DNA of 64,000 nucleotides, from the NCBI GenBank assembly GCA_964036045.1, contig OZ038395.1:6463753-6527752 (forward strand). Direction: 5' to 3'. Position numbers and translations under genes: made by a program. Shown piece by piece: positions 1 to 12,077 of the stretch (positions are counted from its first letter, which is position 1; every line of letters begins with the position of its first letter). Below the pieces are notes generated by a model. It worked only from the letters and a program-made list of their open reading frames with translations. It searched no databases and was not told the DNA's origin. The stretch is from Eutreptiella sp. 'Long Island Sound 2002' (lineage: Eukaryota; Euglenozoa; Euglenophyceae; Eutreptiales; Eutreptiaceae).

Positions 1-3000
1 CTCAAGCCAATGGAAGTCCTTCTCACTGGCGAGCTCCTTACGAAGCATATTTATAAGTGAGCGGCCGGCTCTTTCGCCAGGCAGCGCTCGATGTGAGTGG
101 ATTTCACATCTGAGGTGGTGCATTCCAAGGCGAGCACATAATTCTCTCCACCATTCGGAGGTGTACTCTTTGCCTGAGTCGTAACCACCTCGGATGGGAC
201 GTCCCAACCTCCCATCCAGGTCTGCGCGCACCATTTGGCGGCAGCCTTGCCAGTCATCGACTCAATGTTGCAAGGCAACACTTGAATGTAGCCGGAATGA
301 CGGCACTGAATAAGGAGCACACCATTGACTTTTTTATTCGTCCAATGGCACTCTTCGTCATCGAGTTCACCGAGATAGAAGAAATCACTGGTGACTCTGT
401 TAAAGAGGCGCTCCGGAATAGGATGTGGCCTCAGATGGCCGTGCTTCTTCGCGCTGGGGGGCGTCGAGACAGCACATTGGGCACATCCGGCGGCTACTTT
501 CATGCAATGAGTATATAGCCGTGAGCCAAACAACCTATGTTTAATCATTGACCATAATCGACGGCCATGTGCGTGGGGGGACTCCCATTTATGCCACCAG
601 TTTAACACTCGGGGGGCCAGGGCGTCTGGTACGCACAATTTACCCTCCATCAACAGTTTCCCCCCATCCAACGAATACTCAGAAAAAATCCCATCCTTGT
701 GAGCATCTTTGGATTTGAGATTTCCAAAGACCTCTTTAAACATGGGATCCTGCAGATAATCGGACGTCCAGTCACGGATGATAAGGGAATCTTTCGGCAG
801 GGGTGGAGTTTTGGCCGGATCTCGACGCTTAATGCCCTGGATCAACCGAAATCGACTTACTCGTCGGGTATAGTCAAACCGTTTCACACTCCCTGAGGAG
901 GGATCGGTGACTTTCTCCACGACTTTCAGTGTTTTGGTGCAGATCTCATGAGCATGCGCCGGATCTGAAAAGGCCGTGATGTCGTGACACGGTAATGCGT
1001 GCTGTTTAACAGCGCATTGCATGCATGCACGTCGAATGAGCTTTTTTTCTTCCTGATCCCATTCGATTATGACATGGCGGTCCTGCTCCGTACCATGGAT
1101 GTTGGTACTTTGCAGCCCCTCTGAAGCGGGGTAAGCCCATCGGCTCAGAGCATCCGCTACCGTGTTGTGTTTTCCAGGCAAATACGACACATGGAGGTCA
1201 AACAGAGAGAGAAATTCGTGCCATCTGGCCCGTCGACCAGCTGGGCTCGCGACAGTATCAATGTGTTCAGTGGCCCAATACTCCAGAGATCGATGATCCG
1301 TCAGGACCTCGACTCGATTGGTGCCAACCCACGATTCGTACTTTTTCAAAGCACAGATTATGGCGTAGGTTTCTTGCTCACGTGGCGACCATTGCATTTG
1401 GCGTGGAGCTAGCTTCCGAGACCAAAATGCAAGAGGGTAGTGATCGCCGGTGGCTTCATCAACCTGTTCAAGGACAGCTCCGATCGCGTACCTAGAAGCG
1501 TCGGTTCTTATGTAGAAGGGTCGGTCGAATTGCGGCACATGTAACGTGGCGACTTCGCAGAGGGCCGCCTTCAAGTGATGGAAGGCCTCCTCGCACTCGT
1601 CAGTCCACTTGACACGAACCTTCGAACCTGCCTTGCCCGCATCTCTCCCTACCTTCAATAATTCAGTGAGGGGGGCAGCAAATTTGGCATAATTCGGCAC
1701 AAAAGTGTGGTAAAAATTACAACAACCCAGGAATCCTCTTAATTCCGTGATCGTCTCAGGGCGCTTCCACTTCTGAATAGCGACGAGCTTCCCTGGACTG
1801 GGTCGTCGGGTGCCATTCTCAAGGAGAGAACCACAAAATTCGACTGATTTTAGAAATAATTTTCCCTTCTTTGGCCCACAAATCAGCTGATTGGCATCAA
1901 GAATGTCCAAAACCTGGTTCAGCTGCTTTTCATGTAGGGCCACCAGCTCGGCTTCGGTCAATCCCTCCCCCTCCGTCGCGATGATTATGTCATCTATGTA
2001 CACACTCACGAAGGCACGAAGCTCAGGATGGGCTGTAAAAAGCACATCCTCCATCATTCTTTGAAAAAACGAAGGGGCGTTCTTCAGGCCCATGGGCATG
2101 ACCGTCCACTGGACTGGGCCACATGGCGTGCACATACAGGTGAGAGGTCGGCTGTCCTTCCTCAACGGCATTTGGTGAAAGCCGTGACGGAGATCCAGCA
2201 CAGAAAACAAACGACCTCTTGCCCTCTTGGCGATTTCCTCCTCAATGAGGGGCAGGGGGTGCGAATCCGCCTTGGTTTCGGCGTTGAGGTTGCGAAAATC
2301 AACAACCATTCGCCAACCATCGATAGTGTTCTGGTCTGCAGGCGGCGGCTTCAGGACTGTGAAGGGTGCACAGCACCATTCGCTGGTCATACAACCCTCA
2401 AGCCAACCAAATTCCCTGAGATTTCTCTCGATGATTTTTCTGAGTATCTCATGTTTGTGTCCATGGTTCTCATAAGGGCGCTGTTTCTTCGCCTTGTACC
2501 CTTCACGAAGCTCGATGAAGGCTTCACCGAACTGCCCACGGACAGGGGGGTCTTTGATCAACTTCCCTGAAAGGGTTGTGTCCTTCCGTTCCTCAAAAAT
2601 CTTTTCTCTTGACTTGGAACACAACTCAGTGTCCACCTGATCGCCAGGAATTACTGTCGAAAAAACTTTGGCGACTTCTTCGGCCTTGGCAGGAAGAATC
2701 TTCTTACGGATGTCCCTAAACAGGTCCGTATCAACTGCCTCTTGAAGATAGGTGGGTCGAGTGTCGACATTCCAGAGATTATCATCGTGATCCAGCTCCT
2801 CGAAAGGATCTATGAAAGCTTCCACACGTGGCTTTTCATAAAAAACTCTGAATTTGCGGCGCGATTTGAAATTTTTCTTCGCCCGTGCGATGAAGATTCT
2901 TTTCGATGTCGATCGTATTGGGGAAGAGGGAGACGAGGCGGATCCATTTGACGTTGGATCACCTTGGGTATCTGACGGACAAAAATCAGAAAAAATAGAT

Positions 3001-4226
3001 TCATCATCAGTACCACGCTCAACCTCAGATTCAGACCCAACACAGGAATCAGTACCAGAATCAGCAGAATTAGAGTCAGAAAGCTTTCCATCCACCAGGA
3101 ATGCAAGCGAACTCCAGGACCGCTGTGGCAGGGGACCTGTGTCGTCCCTGGCATACAGCTTAATCTTCCTGGGAAGTTCGATGTAATCTACACAAATGTC
3201 TTGTAATTCCTGAAACCAAGGCTTGTCGTCCCACAAGGGCACAACTAAAATCGCCTGGGTTTTATCTTGTTTGATTTTGTGGATGACCTGCTGGATTAAG
3301 TGAAACGGAGGATTAATCCACAACTTCTTGTCCCATTTATGGGTCCAAGCGTCGCAAAAATGCTTGTCAAAGCGCTTGTTCTTGCGGTTAGCAAAGGCAT
3401 CATACTGTGGCCAAAAGGAATGGTGTTCATAAAAATATTCACAAATTGCATCGCGCCATTTGTCGACAAATCTGTAGGATGAAGAGTGCCAGCGCGAAGG
3501 GCGTCGTGGCTGGGAGTCCCTACGAAGATATTCTAACTCTCGGGAGTAATCGGCACTCCCATTCACCTCTGCAATGGTGACATCTTCGCCAAATTTTGGT
3601 GTAACTTTTCGCTTCAAAAATTCTTCTGCACTTTTAAACCCTGCGTGCAAAAAACGAAATTCAGGACGCTCCAAGGGACCTGACTCCAGCAAAAAACAAC
3701 GCCGATGACCTACGGGCGCCACCCTGTTCTTGCTAAGCCAAGGATGGCCCAAGTAAAGGTCATACTTTATGTCGGCACGATAGAACCAGTCGCCCTTAAG
3801 GACAACTTCCTCCACATTACCTTCTTCCCAAAGGTCTTGAGCGACCAAATGAGTTGATATATAACAACCGCGTTGCCCACCTGCGAGAGAATGTCCAGAA
3901 ACTCCCTCGAGGGTAACAGGATAAAGCGAATCAATCACGCAGTCGTCGGGTAAGAAAGAATTGGATTGGAGATTTACCTCTGATCCATTGTCACACAAAC
4001 AAGTGGCGAGGTGGAAATTGCCCTTGCAATCAGAGACCCACAGTTTTGTGACAAAGTGACGGGCCCTGTGCTTGGACTGTACACCAACCTCGTCCACTAC
4101 GACAGAAGGATCCGCTGCCGGATCCAGGGGAGAGGAGACAAGCGACCCTACATCAAGTAGTGGTCGAGATGGAATCTGGGGATCATGCCTGAAATCGCCT
4201 GGGGAGGGGCGATTTTCGTGGCTCCC
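1..4226 (-). pseudogene. pol: Family A pol polyprotein, copy A1 (frameshifted, partial)
   Basis: Pol of A1 follows the gag UAG in the same frame, with 43 sense codons before the GTG at 4097. Visible in order are a retropepsin-like region with Asp-Asn-Gly in place of Asp-Thr-Gly, a Dam-like methyltransferase segment with an NPPF motif, reverse transcriptase with YIDD, RNase H, and the first part of integrase. Near 175-185 one base is missing compared with A2 and A3, just at the second catalytic Asp of integrase, so the open frame runs into unrelated residues and stops at 51. The rest of integrase can still be read in another frame to base 1. This is a recent pseudogene; the domain calls are secure from motif order and from the intact copies. 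Confidence 0.9.
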
Positions 4227-4229
4227 CTA
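4192..4229 (-). promoter_or_regulatory. Gag-pol UAG readthrough cassette of A1
   Basis: The gag stop is UAG (4227-4229), followed by GGG. Immediately downstream on the minus strand a GGGGAG can pair with CUCCCC in the loop of an 8-bp hairpin (AAAUCGCC with GGCGAUUU), giving an H-type pseudoknot. The same bases occur in A2 and A3. The fold is inferred from complementarity only. Confidence 0.6.
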
Positions 4230-7200
4230 GGCGTTCTGACCTCCAGTGAATGCGTTAACATTGTGAACACACCCTGATTCGTCGACCCACTCCTCTTGGA
4301 ACAGATCATCTGCTGGATTCAAGGCATTTTCAACGTAATCTCGATCCGCATCGGACACCTGATCTGCACCTGAGACCTGATCCACACGATGGTTGCCCTT
4401 TCCACGTCCACGGCCACGGCCGCCGGATGATGGACCTCCACCGTCGCCACGCCCTCTGCCCTTACCAGAGGAAGGGGTTCCCGAAGGATTTTCCTTACCT
4501 TTACCCTGGAATCCTGGAGCATTTCCCTTGTTTGTACCGGATTGAGGGGTTTGGCCTGGATTTCGATTTCCGCCTCCGGCGTTGCTATTGGGATTTGTCT
4601 GGCCGTTCGGCTGCCCACCGGAGCCGGATGGAGTCCGATTTCCTTTGCCTTGGGACCCGCCAGGGCCTCCAGTATTTTTGTTTCCACCGGAGGGGGTCGG
4701 ATTCCCTTTTCCAGCCTTCCCACCATGCACCTGTCTGTCATTCCTGTCTGAATTCTGCGGATTACTGATATTTTCACCAATTACCTTGTGATCGTAAGGA
4801 GACCATCGGTGATTACCAGTAGAATGCGTCTTAGCTCGGTTCGTAGAACCTAGAAGAAGGCAGATGCTACAGTGATCCTGAACATTCCGGGTGTCATTCA
4901 CCTTTTTGTTGCCCTTTTGGGCCCCATTTTGGGTGTTTTGCTGGGTATTCTTGTTTCCCCCAAGACCATCATGGAAATTTTGATTGGCGGCGTCGGCGAG
5001 CCGCTCAACCTCTTCCCACAATTCCTTCGGGGTGAACGAAAACACGCAGTTTTTGGCCTTCAGGCGATGGCCATGGAAGCTTACTCCCCTGTTGAGGACT
5101 TGGACAAACAAGTCCCGATCCTCGTGTTCATTAAACTTGATTTTCCACGTGTTTTCAGTGAATTTCACCTTGGTAAACGACGTGGGGGAACACTTTTGAA
5201 GTGATTCCCTGATGGAGAACCTGTTGGCCGAGGCATCGAAGCCTTCAACCTCCGCCCACCAGGTCTTGACCTTTTCTTCGGACTGTTTATTCCGAAGGGT
5301 GGCGGCAGTTTCGGAGGGGATCTTGTCAAAAATCAGATTTTTCAGCTCGGCACTAGAAAATTTTTCGCCTGAATGTTCAGCTTCTTCCACCAAATTCCAG
5401 AAGCGCTGTCTCTTGTCTTGCACTTCGTGCAAGATTAATCGCGAGAATGAAGGAAAATTCTTCAACATTTGGTGGTAATGGTCCTCTGGCAGCCGGGATC
5501 CACGTACCTCCAACTGTTCCCACACCTCATCAAAGGTAAGGGGGGAATTTGTATCCTCACGATCACTCCAAGTCCTGAGCCAAGTGTTGGCTCTCGCTCC
5601 CTCAAGGCAGTCCAAGAGGGCCATCAGGAACTGATCATCTTGAAGTTTTTGAGTCTTAACCCACAGTTTAAATTCCCGTTGGAACTGAGGCCAACGTCTG
5701 GGGTTTCCATTATACTTCGGTTGCTTGGCAACCTGACGAAGTCGCAATGAAGTAGGATTAAGAAGCGAATCCAGCCCAACACCGGCCGTAATGGCAGACA
5801 CCTTGGCGGCATCATTCGCCACACCAGCTCCGGCGAGGGTCTGGGCGAGCAACAGCTGGGCTAAGGCATTGGAATCAGCAGCAGGAGGGGCAGTACGGGA
5901 GGCAGTTCGCTTGGCATTCTGAGCCTCGGTCCTAGCCTTCGCCGTCCTACTCTGAGAACGAGAGATTGTAACCCTTTCCTTTAGTTTGGTCCTGCTGATC
6001 CTTGCATCGGTAGTCTTGGAGTCCACCGAAGGAGCAATTGAAACAATTTCTGTCGCCTCCTCCGACGGTTCTGTTGCTTGTTCCACCGATGATGCGCCCT
6101 CAGATCTCATGTGCGTCTTGAAAAGATCTTTTATTCCCAGCATTCCAATGATGAGTTGCATTTGATCTTTGAGCAATTGGAGCTCAGTATCTCGCTGGAA
6201 TCTGCAGGAACAGTCGGCAGGACAGTACATACCGTGTCCTGAAGGGCCTGAGCAGGCAGTCGGACCGCTGATCTCGGTGGTCCGCAGCCAGGAGTCCACT
6301 TGGGGAGCTCCTTCAGCCCTAATTTCCAGACTTGCCTGCCTGGCTGCCTCTAAAATTCCTTCCTCAACCGCGGCGGCTAGATCGTCGCGGATGGAAACAG
6401 GGGGATGAGGGGCGGAGGGCCCGGCAACAGGTGCCTTGGTCTTCTCCTTCGGGAAGGGGCTTGCCTCCCAGATCTGCAAAAAATGGCAAAAGACTCATCT
6501 TCTTGAGAACGCCACCACATCCTGGTATTAATTTCTTCCTGAAGGAGGAAAAAATATTCAAATAAAAAATCAGAGGCGATTCTTTCTTGTCCGATCAGCT
6601 TAGACGTGGCTAAGAGACAAAGGGCCTCAAGCGCCTCAAGGTTACGGGTGACTTCTGGAGACAAATGGTCGTCCCATTGTGCCCATGAGGCTGGTCGATT
6701 GTAGCTAGGTACCTCACCTGGACCACCCATCTCAATGTCGTCGATGTCGGCGTCCGTGGTCTCAAATGTTGGACATTGGTAAGGAATGTTGGTACCTGCC
6801 AGCTCCGTAAGGTCTACCGGAGCGTTGCCATCGTCGTAGGCCGGCTGATTCCAGCTGCTCGATGGCCAATTTCGACTGGGATTAGTGTAATCTGGGCCTC
6901 CACAGCTGCTGATTTGTGCCCTTCTTGGGCAGCTTGGGCTTGCGCAAGGCATTCCTCTCAAGGCCTCGTTCGCACAGCACCAGGGCAACGTAATCGTTAC
7001 TTCTCTGGAAGCGGCGGGGTCTACGGGGCCGTACTGGGGAGCTAGCTGTGGTTGGGACACCAAAGGAACAACATTCAGGTAGCCTCTGCTACCATGAAAG
7101 TGCTGCCCTGGGTCGTTGATGGTGCCGGAGGGCTCGGGGCCGGCAAGACCAGTGGGGCAGGCACGCGAGGAGTCGTCCTGAACGCTGCTATTGGGGGTAG

Positions 7201-7258
7201 AACCGGAGACTCGAACACCAACGGAGGCGAGAGCAGCAACAACGGAAGCAAGATCCAT
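4227..7258 (-). pseudogene. gag: Family A gag, copy A1 (one frameshift)
   Basis: The structural polyprotein of A1 starts at an ATG at 7258 inside the 5' LTR and continues through the primer-binding site. At about 6480-6487 a T run has six Ts where A3 has seven, which shifts the frame; the rest reads open from 6479 to the UAG at 4227. The C-terminal third has a CX2CX11HX4H motif (possible zinc finger), then a Gly/Asn/Arg-rich tail with GRGRG repeats that probably binds RNA. No classical CCHC knuckle is seen. The protein should form the particle that packages element RNA, which is known of Gag in general and not shown here. Confidence 0.88.
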
Positions 7259-7628
7259 GTTGAGTGTTATCCGGCAGAAAATCCCAGTCTATGAAGAAAA
7301 TTGATGCGGATTATCCTAAGTACATCTGAGTGTCCATATCTGTCTGAAAAGATTTAAATAAATCCGATTATGTAAAAATATTTGGCCGATCTGGCTCGCG
7401 CACGCGCGTCAGCGGCAAATGGCGATTCCGGGTAAATGATCGGAACGCGGCGGATTTACGATGAATGGACCGCGGAATCAGATCCGGCACATCAGAAATA
7501 TATAGGTCTGATCCTGTGACTGAGCTGCGGGGCGGCGATTCCGCCGAAGCAGAGAAAATGATCAAAATGTAGTCAATCTGGGTTAGATCAGTGAAAATCT
7601 GAGCAGATGGGGGTTAGCCGCACTTACA
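7095..7628 (-). repeat. 5' LTR of A1
   Basis: A 534-bp LTR, one base longer than the 533-bp LTRs of A2 and A3, with TG at its start (7628) and CA at its end (7095). A primer-binding site matching the 3' end of initiator tRNA-Met (TGGTAGCAGAGG on the minus strand, 7083-7094) follows directly. A TATA-like CTATATATTT lies in its first third. The gag ATG lies inside it, about 165 bases before its end. Confidence 0.92.
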
Positions 7629-9028
7629 CTGCAGTGATGGGGATAGTCCCAGTGTTTATACTCTTCAACGAGGCCAGCATCAATGCATTCTTGGATCTGG
7701 CGCTCGATTTCTTCAACCTGTTCCTGTGGAGCAGGATAGGGACGACGCCTCACTCGCGTCTTTTCGAATTCCCGTTTCAATTTCAAGTCCATCTGGACCA
7801 GTTTTTTACAAGAAAGGGGAGGCGGCAAGGCGCCGAACACCTCCTCATAGGTCATCAGCAGTTTCTTCAGGCGGGGGTCAAGGTTAAGACTCTCGAGTTT
7901 CTGAAGGAAATCCTCCTCAGCATGGAGGTTGCTTTTTCCATGTTCTTTCTTTTTATGCCGATCAGCAGTTTCGGCAGGTACAGTACCATCGTCCCACTCA
8001 GGGGGACATTGCGGCCCATAGTGTAAGGAATACACTAGAGGTATCTCAGGATCAGGCAGCGTATAGGACTCATCGTCCTCCTCAGACCAGATGGAGTATT
8101 TCCAGGTCTGTCTGAGGTATTGCAGGCGCTCTTGGCGCTCAATACCTTCGGCCTTCAGGTACAACAGCCGTCGGAGTTCTTGAGTGTCATGCTCAGACAA
8201 TGGCATGTTATTAGCAGCAGGCCGTGCCAGAGCATCAGCACTCCGGACCACGGGTTCACCTGTGTGCACAGGCTGCATGTGTAGCACTGGTTTCCCAACA
8301 GAGGAAGCGGGTTCAGAGGTTGACTCTAGATCTACCTCCTCTAGCAACAGCTGGGCCAGGAAAGCACTATGTTTTAGGTCAACACAGCTGGGATCAACAG
8401 AGGGAATAGTGCTGGCGATCCCAGACAGTTGGTCGTCAGCATCCTCTTTTACAGCTGCAGGTTCCAGATAGTCATCAGGAGACTCACACCCTGTAAGTGT
8501 GGCAGATAGGTGCTCAGGAGATCGATTTTTGAGATCATAAAGGGTCAGGCCACGATTTTCGGCCATGACCTCTTTTAGTAGCACCTGGTTCAGGTCACAC
8601 AGGGGTACAGGATTGAGAGATCCATCGATGATGGACAGGAAACTGGCCCACTCAGGGGCCTGCATAGCTGTGTCTGAGTCCTCAGACACATAGATGGGGC
8701 CGTCGGGGAGTTGCACTCTTCCCACGGTCATTCGATCTAGCATACGGCGCCAGTAAGCATGTTCACCAGAGCAACCTCAGTCAGGGGTGCACAGAACAAC
8801 CCTTCCTCCCTCATAAGCGATTTTGGTTAGAACCTTCGCGAGCAGGGAGAAGGGAGGGTTAGCATACGCTAGGCCCATTGCTTTCCCGAAGAAACGGAAA
8901 GCATTGTTCAGTTGTTTCGAGCAGTACAACTGCATGATGTGCTGTTGTTGGCTCGCAAACAATTCCACCTGGATCTCATCCAGGTTTACCTGTAGGGCCG
9001 CCAGTCCATTTTCAAGAACGTGACGGGC
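7629..9028 (-). pseudogene. pol: Family C pol fragment: Dam-like methyltransferase segment to start of reverse transcriptase
   Basis: This continues the C pol frame interrupted at 40213. It contains a segment like the B and A methyltransferase-like region, with VELFAS and YANPPF motifs, then an acidic spacer, then the conserved lead-in to reverse transcriptase (residues like RRRPYPAPQEQ and IQECIDAGLV) that closely matches B1 pol. An in-frame UGA at 8777-8779 replaces the Trp codon found at the same place in B. At 7629 the A1 LTR cuts the frame just before the reverse transcriptase fingers. The catalytic part of the enzyme is not in the window. Confidence 0.85.
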
Positions 9029-9826
9029 AGAAAAGTTTATAGTGTTTTCAGCACTGTGTTTTTGCTTCTCCTGCTGCTTGCTGTTGCTGTAGGGTGTCCT
9101 GCTGCTTGTTTTGGGAGATGAAAAGCTTTTGTTTATTGAAATACAGTAAGTCCAAGTCAATCCAGGATAGCCCAAGCCAGAAGTGTGCAAGGAGAAGGTA
9201 ATTCAGGATCAAAGCATGAAGGGCTGCAGTGTAAACAGTGAAAGATGATTGGATATTCACAGAAACTGCAACTCAGGTCACAAATGAATGCATATTCACA
9301 AAGATAGCTGAAATGTTTTTGGAAAAGAGTTAGAAAACTGCCTCATGGTCACTCTCTCTCCATAGTGCCATCTCAGGAGATGTGCACTCTTTGTTTTGGG
9401 TCCCATATGTGCTGAGGTGGCATGGTATGTGGCGATGAGGTCACTGCCATGTCACATGGGATCTTCCTACTTAGCTAGGCTGACCAGGAATTGAACCCAG
9501 GACCTCTCAAAAAGAGGTGCCTAGCCCCCTAGGGTGTATACCACTAGGGCAGATAAGTATTCATGGAAAAACATAGATAAATTCATAGGCTCTACCTTAG
9601 GTATGTCAGGGCTCCGTCAACTCAGGAAAAGATGAATAGCTTCACATTGAAAGGGGATTAAGGGGTCCACTCCATATCCTGATTGGGTGTTTGGTTCCAT
9701 AGGTCAAAATGTGTTATCACCACTTTTGGTTGGACCAATACTAAGATAAAAATGCATGGATGCTCAGTGCATCTCTAATACAACTAGAGTATGCCTCAAA
9801 GCAATGGAAAAGCACTTTTTCGTACT
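9029..9826 (-). repeat. 3' LTR of B1
   Basis: 798 bp, nearly identical to the repeat at 39415-40212. In element orientation it starts AGTACGAAAAAGTGC and ends ACTTTTCT, so its ends are AG...CT and not TG...CA; this follows from the position of the CGGGC duplication. A purine tract (AAGGGGGG, 9827-9834) precedes it, as expected for plus-strand priming. A tRNA-like stretch lies at about 9472-9556. Confidence 0.93.
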
Positions 9827-12077
9827 CCCCCCTTGTGCTGTGGTGGCCACCACTGTCGCATTTTAGGAAAAAGGGAATTTTTCTTGGCCTTTCCTTGGTT
9901 TCCACAGCTACTTTAAAATACCTATAGCTTCCCTCACACTGAAAAATGAGCGCTCACCATGGCTGGCGCTCCTTTGCTGCTCTGTTTGTACAGTTTCCTA
10001 CAGAAGACTCAGCGCTCATGGCGCTGCCGGGGCTCCTGTGGCTTGATTGGGTTAGTATGGGTGCATGCCAAACATGTGCATATGCATCCCTCCCTCCAAG
10101 ACGCAGCGTCGACACAAACCCAACGCAAGACACAATATACACACTCGCATGGGTTCTCGTAAACCTGCTGGCGACCTGTGACCTGTCTTAGGGCGAAGGG
10201 AGTCTCAAAAGAATTTAATTTGCCCCTTCGTGGGGTCTTGGTTCTGCTCAGTCTCTCCAGGCACCTGCGTTTCGGCCCGAGCACGGCCTACTCAGCGAGG
10301 CTGCGCGTGGGTATCTGCAGAGGCAGGAATGGGAGAATTATGGACGAATCCACGCAAAAACGAAGCGACGACACGAAAATCCGTCAAATGACGGCCTAGA
10401 ATTTTTCTGAAACGACACACCTGAGCAGAATCCAATTGTGCATCAGAAGCACATTTTTATAGAAATTATAGTCATCTCTGGATTTTTTAAATCCAGAAAT
10501 TCATACGCATAAAATGGCGGCGCGCAGGAGCGGCTCCTAGCGAAGCGCCGGAAAATGGAGAAATAATGGAATTATAAACCTCTGTCTCACGTAGTGTTGA
10601 AAATGACGAGACACACATTAATAAATAAACATACAGATTCCACCCACACTAATAGAAGGTTCGAAAATTCAAGAATTCGACAATCAACGAAAAAGACTTC
10701 AATGAATCGGGTTTAAACTACAGGTATGCTCGTCTCGTATGCCGCATACACATTGCTCGTCTCGTGTCTCCGTGAACGAGTCTTGTAGCAGCGCTAACAA
10801 CGATAGGACGCGATAGAGGGATTGATTAGAAAGATTACAGATGATTAGCGGTCAGATCAGGGTGATTAGACATACACACAAGCGCATAGCAACGTTCTTC
10901 GCGTGCGCCCCTCACTTGCTCTCTCTCCCAGCGGTAGGTAAGGTGAGTAAGCCCAGGCGGGGCCACCCCCTGGTGGAGTCGTGATTGGTGAAGAGATGGG
11001 CAGGTTTGCCAAACAACGTCGCGCATACTCGTGCATGCACACACGCATTAAAGGGTAGGGTACGCGAAGTGCGCACGGTAAACCTTGTTTAGGCTACCCA
11101 GGGGCTCCTCGGTACGTTCTTTAAGAGAACCTGAGGAGTCCCTTAAGCTTGCTTGCTTGACAAGGGTAGCTGGTCCTCCAGCGTGTTTGCGAACAGTGTA
11201 TTATAGGTCACACTGAGAAGGGTATAATACCTGGAGTGTGGCTTGGTTCCTCCGCCGCAAACGCCCTTTCATTTGCCTTTGTTTTACAGGTGGGCAGGTA
11301 GGGTGATTGGTGCAGCAGCCTTTTTTTTTATGCCCTGCTAAACAAGGGCGCAGATCACACAAACAAGTAACTCCGCTCCGCCTGAGGCAGAGCAGGGAGT
11401 CCGACTTCATCGACATCTGCGCCTTGCACGCGAGAGCACTCCTTCCCTCCAAGCCCTAGCAGGGGAAACGCGTTGTGGCGTCCCCTGTTAGGCCACAGTT
11501 GCTTAGCAGCGCTGTGTTTTCTTGTCATTTCACAGGAGGGTCGCTAGGACCCAAGACACCTTTGACTTCGCAACGCCCAGTAGAGTGTGCGTGTAGGGGT
11601 GGTAGTCCTGAGTGGGGGCTTGAGCCAGTTGCCCCAGTGCTCGCCCACCAGGATGGTGCCACTGTAGGGTGTGTAGGACCTGTAGGGCGTGTGTCACTGT
11701 CCCACCCGTTTCCTGCAATTTTAGCAGGGTTGGTGGGCTGTGGCAGTGGTTAGGTCAGTGTTTTGGCCACATAGCAAAACGGCGTTTTCATGCCTTCATA
11801 GCTTTTGGCCACCCCTCCCTGTAGTAGACAGATAGGTAGGAAAAACAATACCTGGATTAGTACGCTCGGTATTCCCCAAAGGTTTTGCGCCAGCACAGAA
11901 ATTGGGCGCTTAGGGGAGGGGAGACCCGGGGCGTACCCCGTGGCATCAATAAGCCAACCCTGCAGGTTTAGCAAGGGCACAGACCTGGGTATAATTAGGA
12001 CACCACTTCTGCGGCTTGCTCTCAGGACCTTAGGACTAGCACAGTCACACATACGCTTTGGCAGGTAAGGGTAAGGT
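9827..12077 (-). other. B1 3' untranslated region
   Basis: About 2.25 kb between the pol stop and the 3' LTR. Open frames here are short, overlap on both strands and show no recognisable domain, so I do not call genes. The only functional element I can support is the polypurine tract directly next to the LTR. No second copy is available in the window because B2 lacks its 3' half. Confidence 0.6.

Larger units (their letters stand above)
1..7628 (-). mobile_element. Family A LTR retrotransposon, copy A1 (5' LTR, gag, most of pol; runs off the window)
   Basis: This is a Ty3/Gypsy-type element on the minus strand. It starts with its 5' LTR at 7628 and runs left past base 1, so the end of integrase, the chromodomain, the 3' untranslated region and the 3' LTR are outside the window. 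Order and sequence match A2 and A3 closely. It is inserted in the pol of family C: C coding sequence runs up to 7629 and stops at the LTR edge. The putative target duplication begins with CTGCA at 7629-7633 and cannot be confirmed because the other flank is not visible. Both gag and pol carry one-base deletions, so this copy is not autonomous as it stands. Confidence 0.93.

Noticed and set aside
6478-6490. T run in family A gag as a programmed frameshift site.
   Set aside because: A3 and A2 read straight through in frame (seven Ts, or TTTGTTT); only A1 with six Ts is shifted. It is a copy-specific deletion.
9946-11753. Several frames of 60-92 codons in the B1 3' region as accessory genes.
   Set aside because: They are short, overlap on both strands and match nothing; no second B copy of this region is available for comparison.
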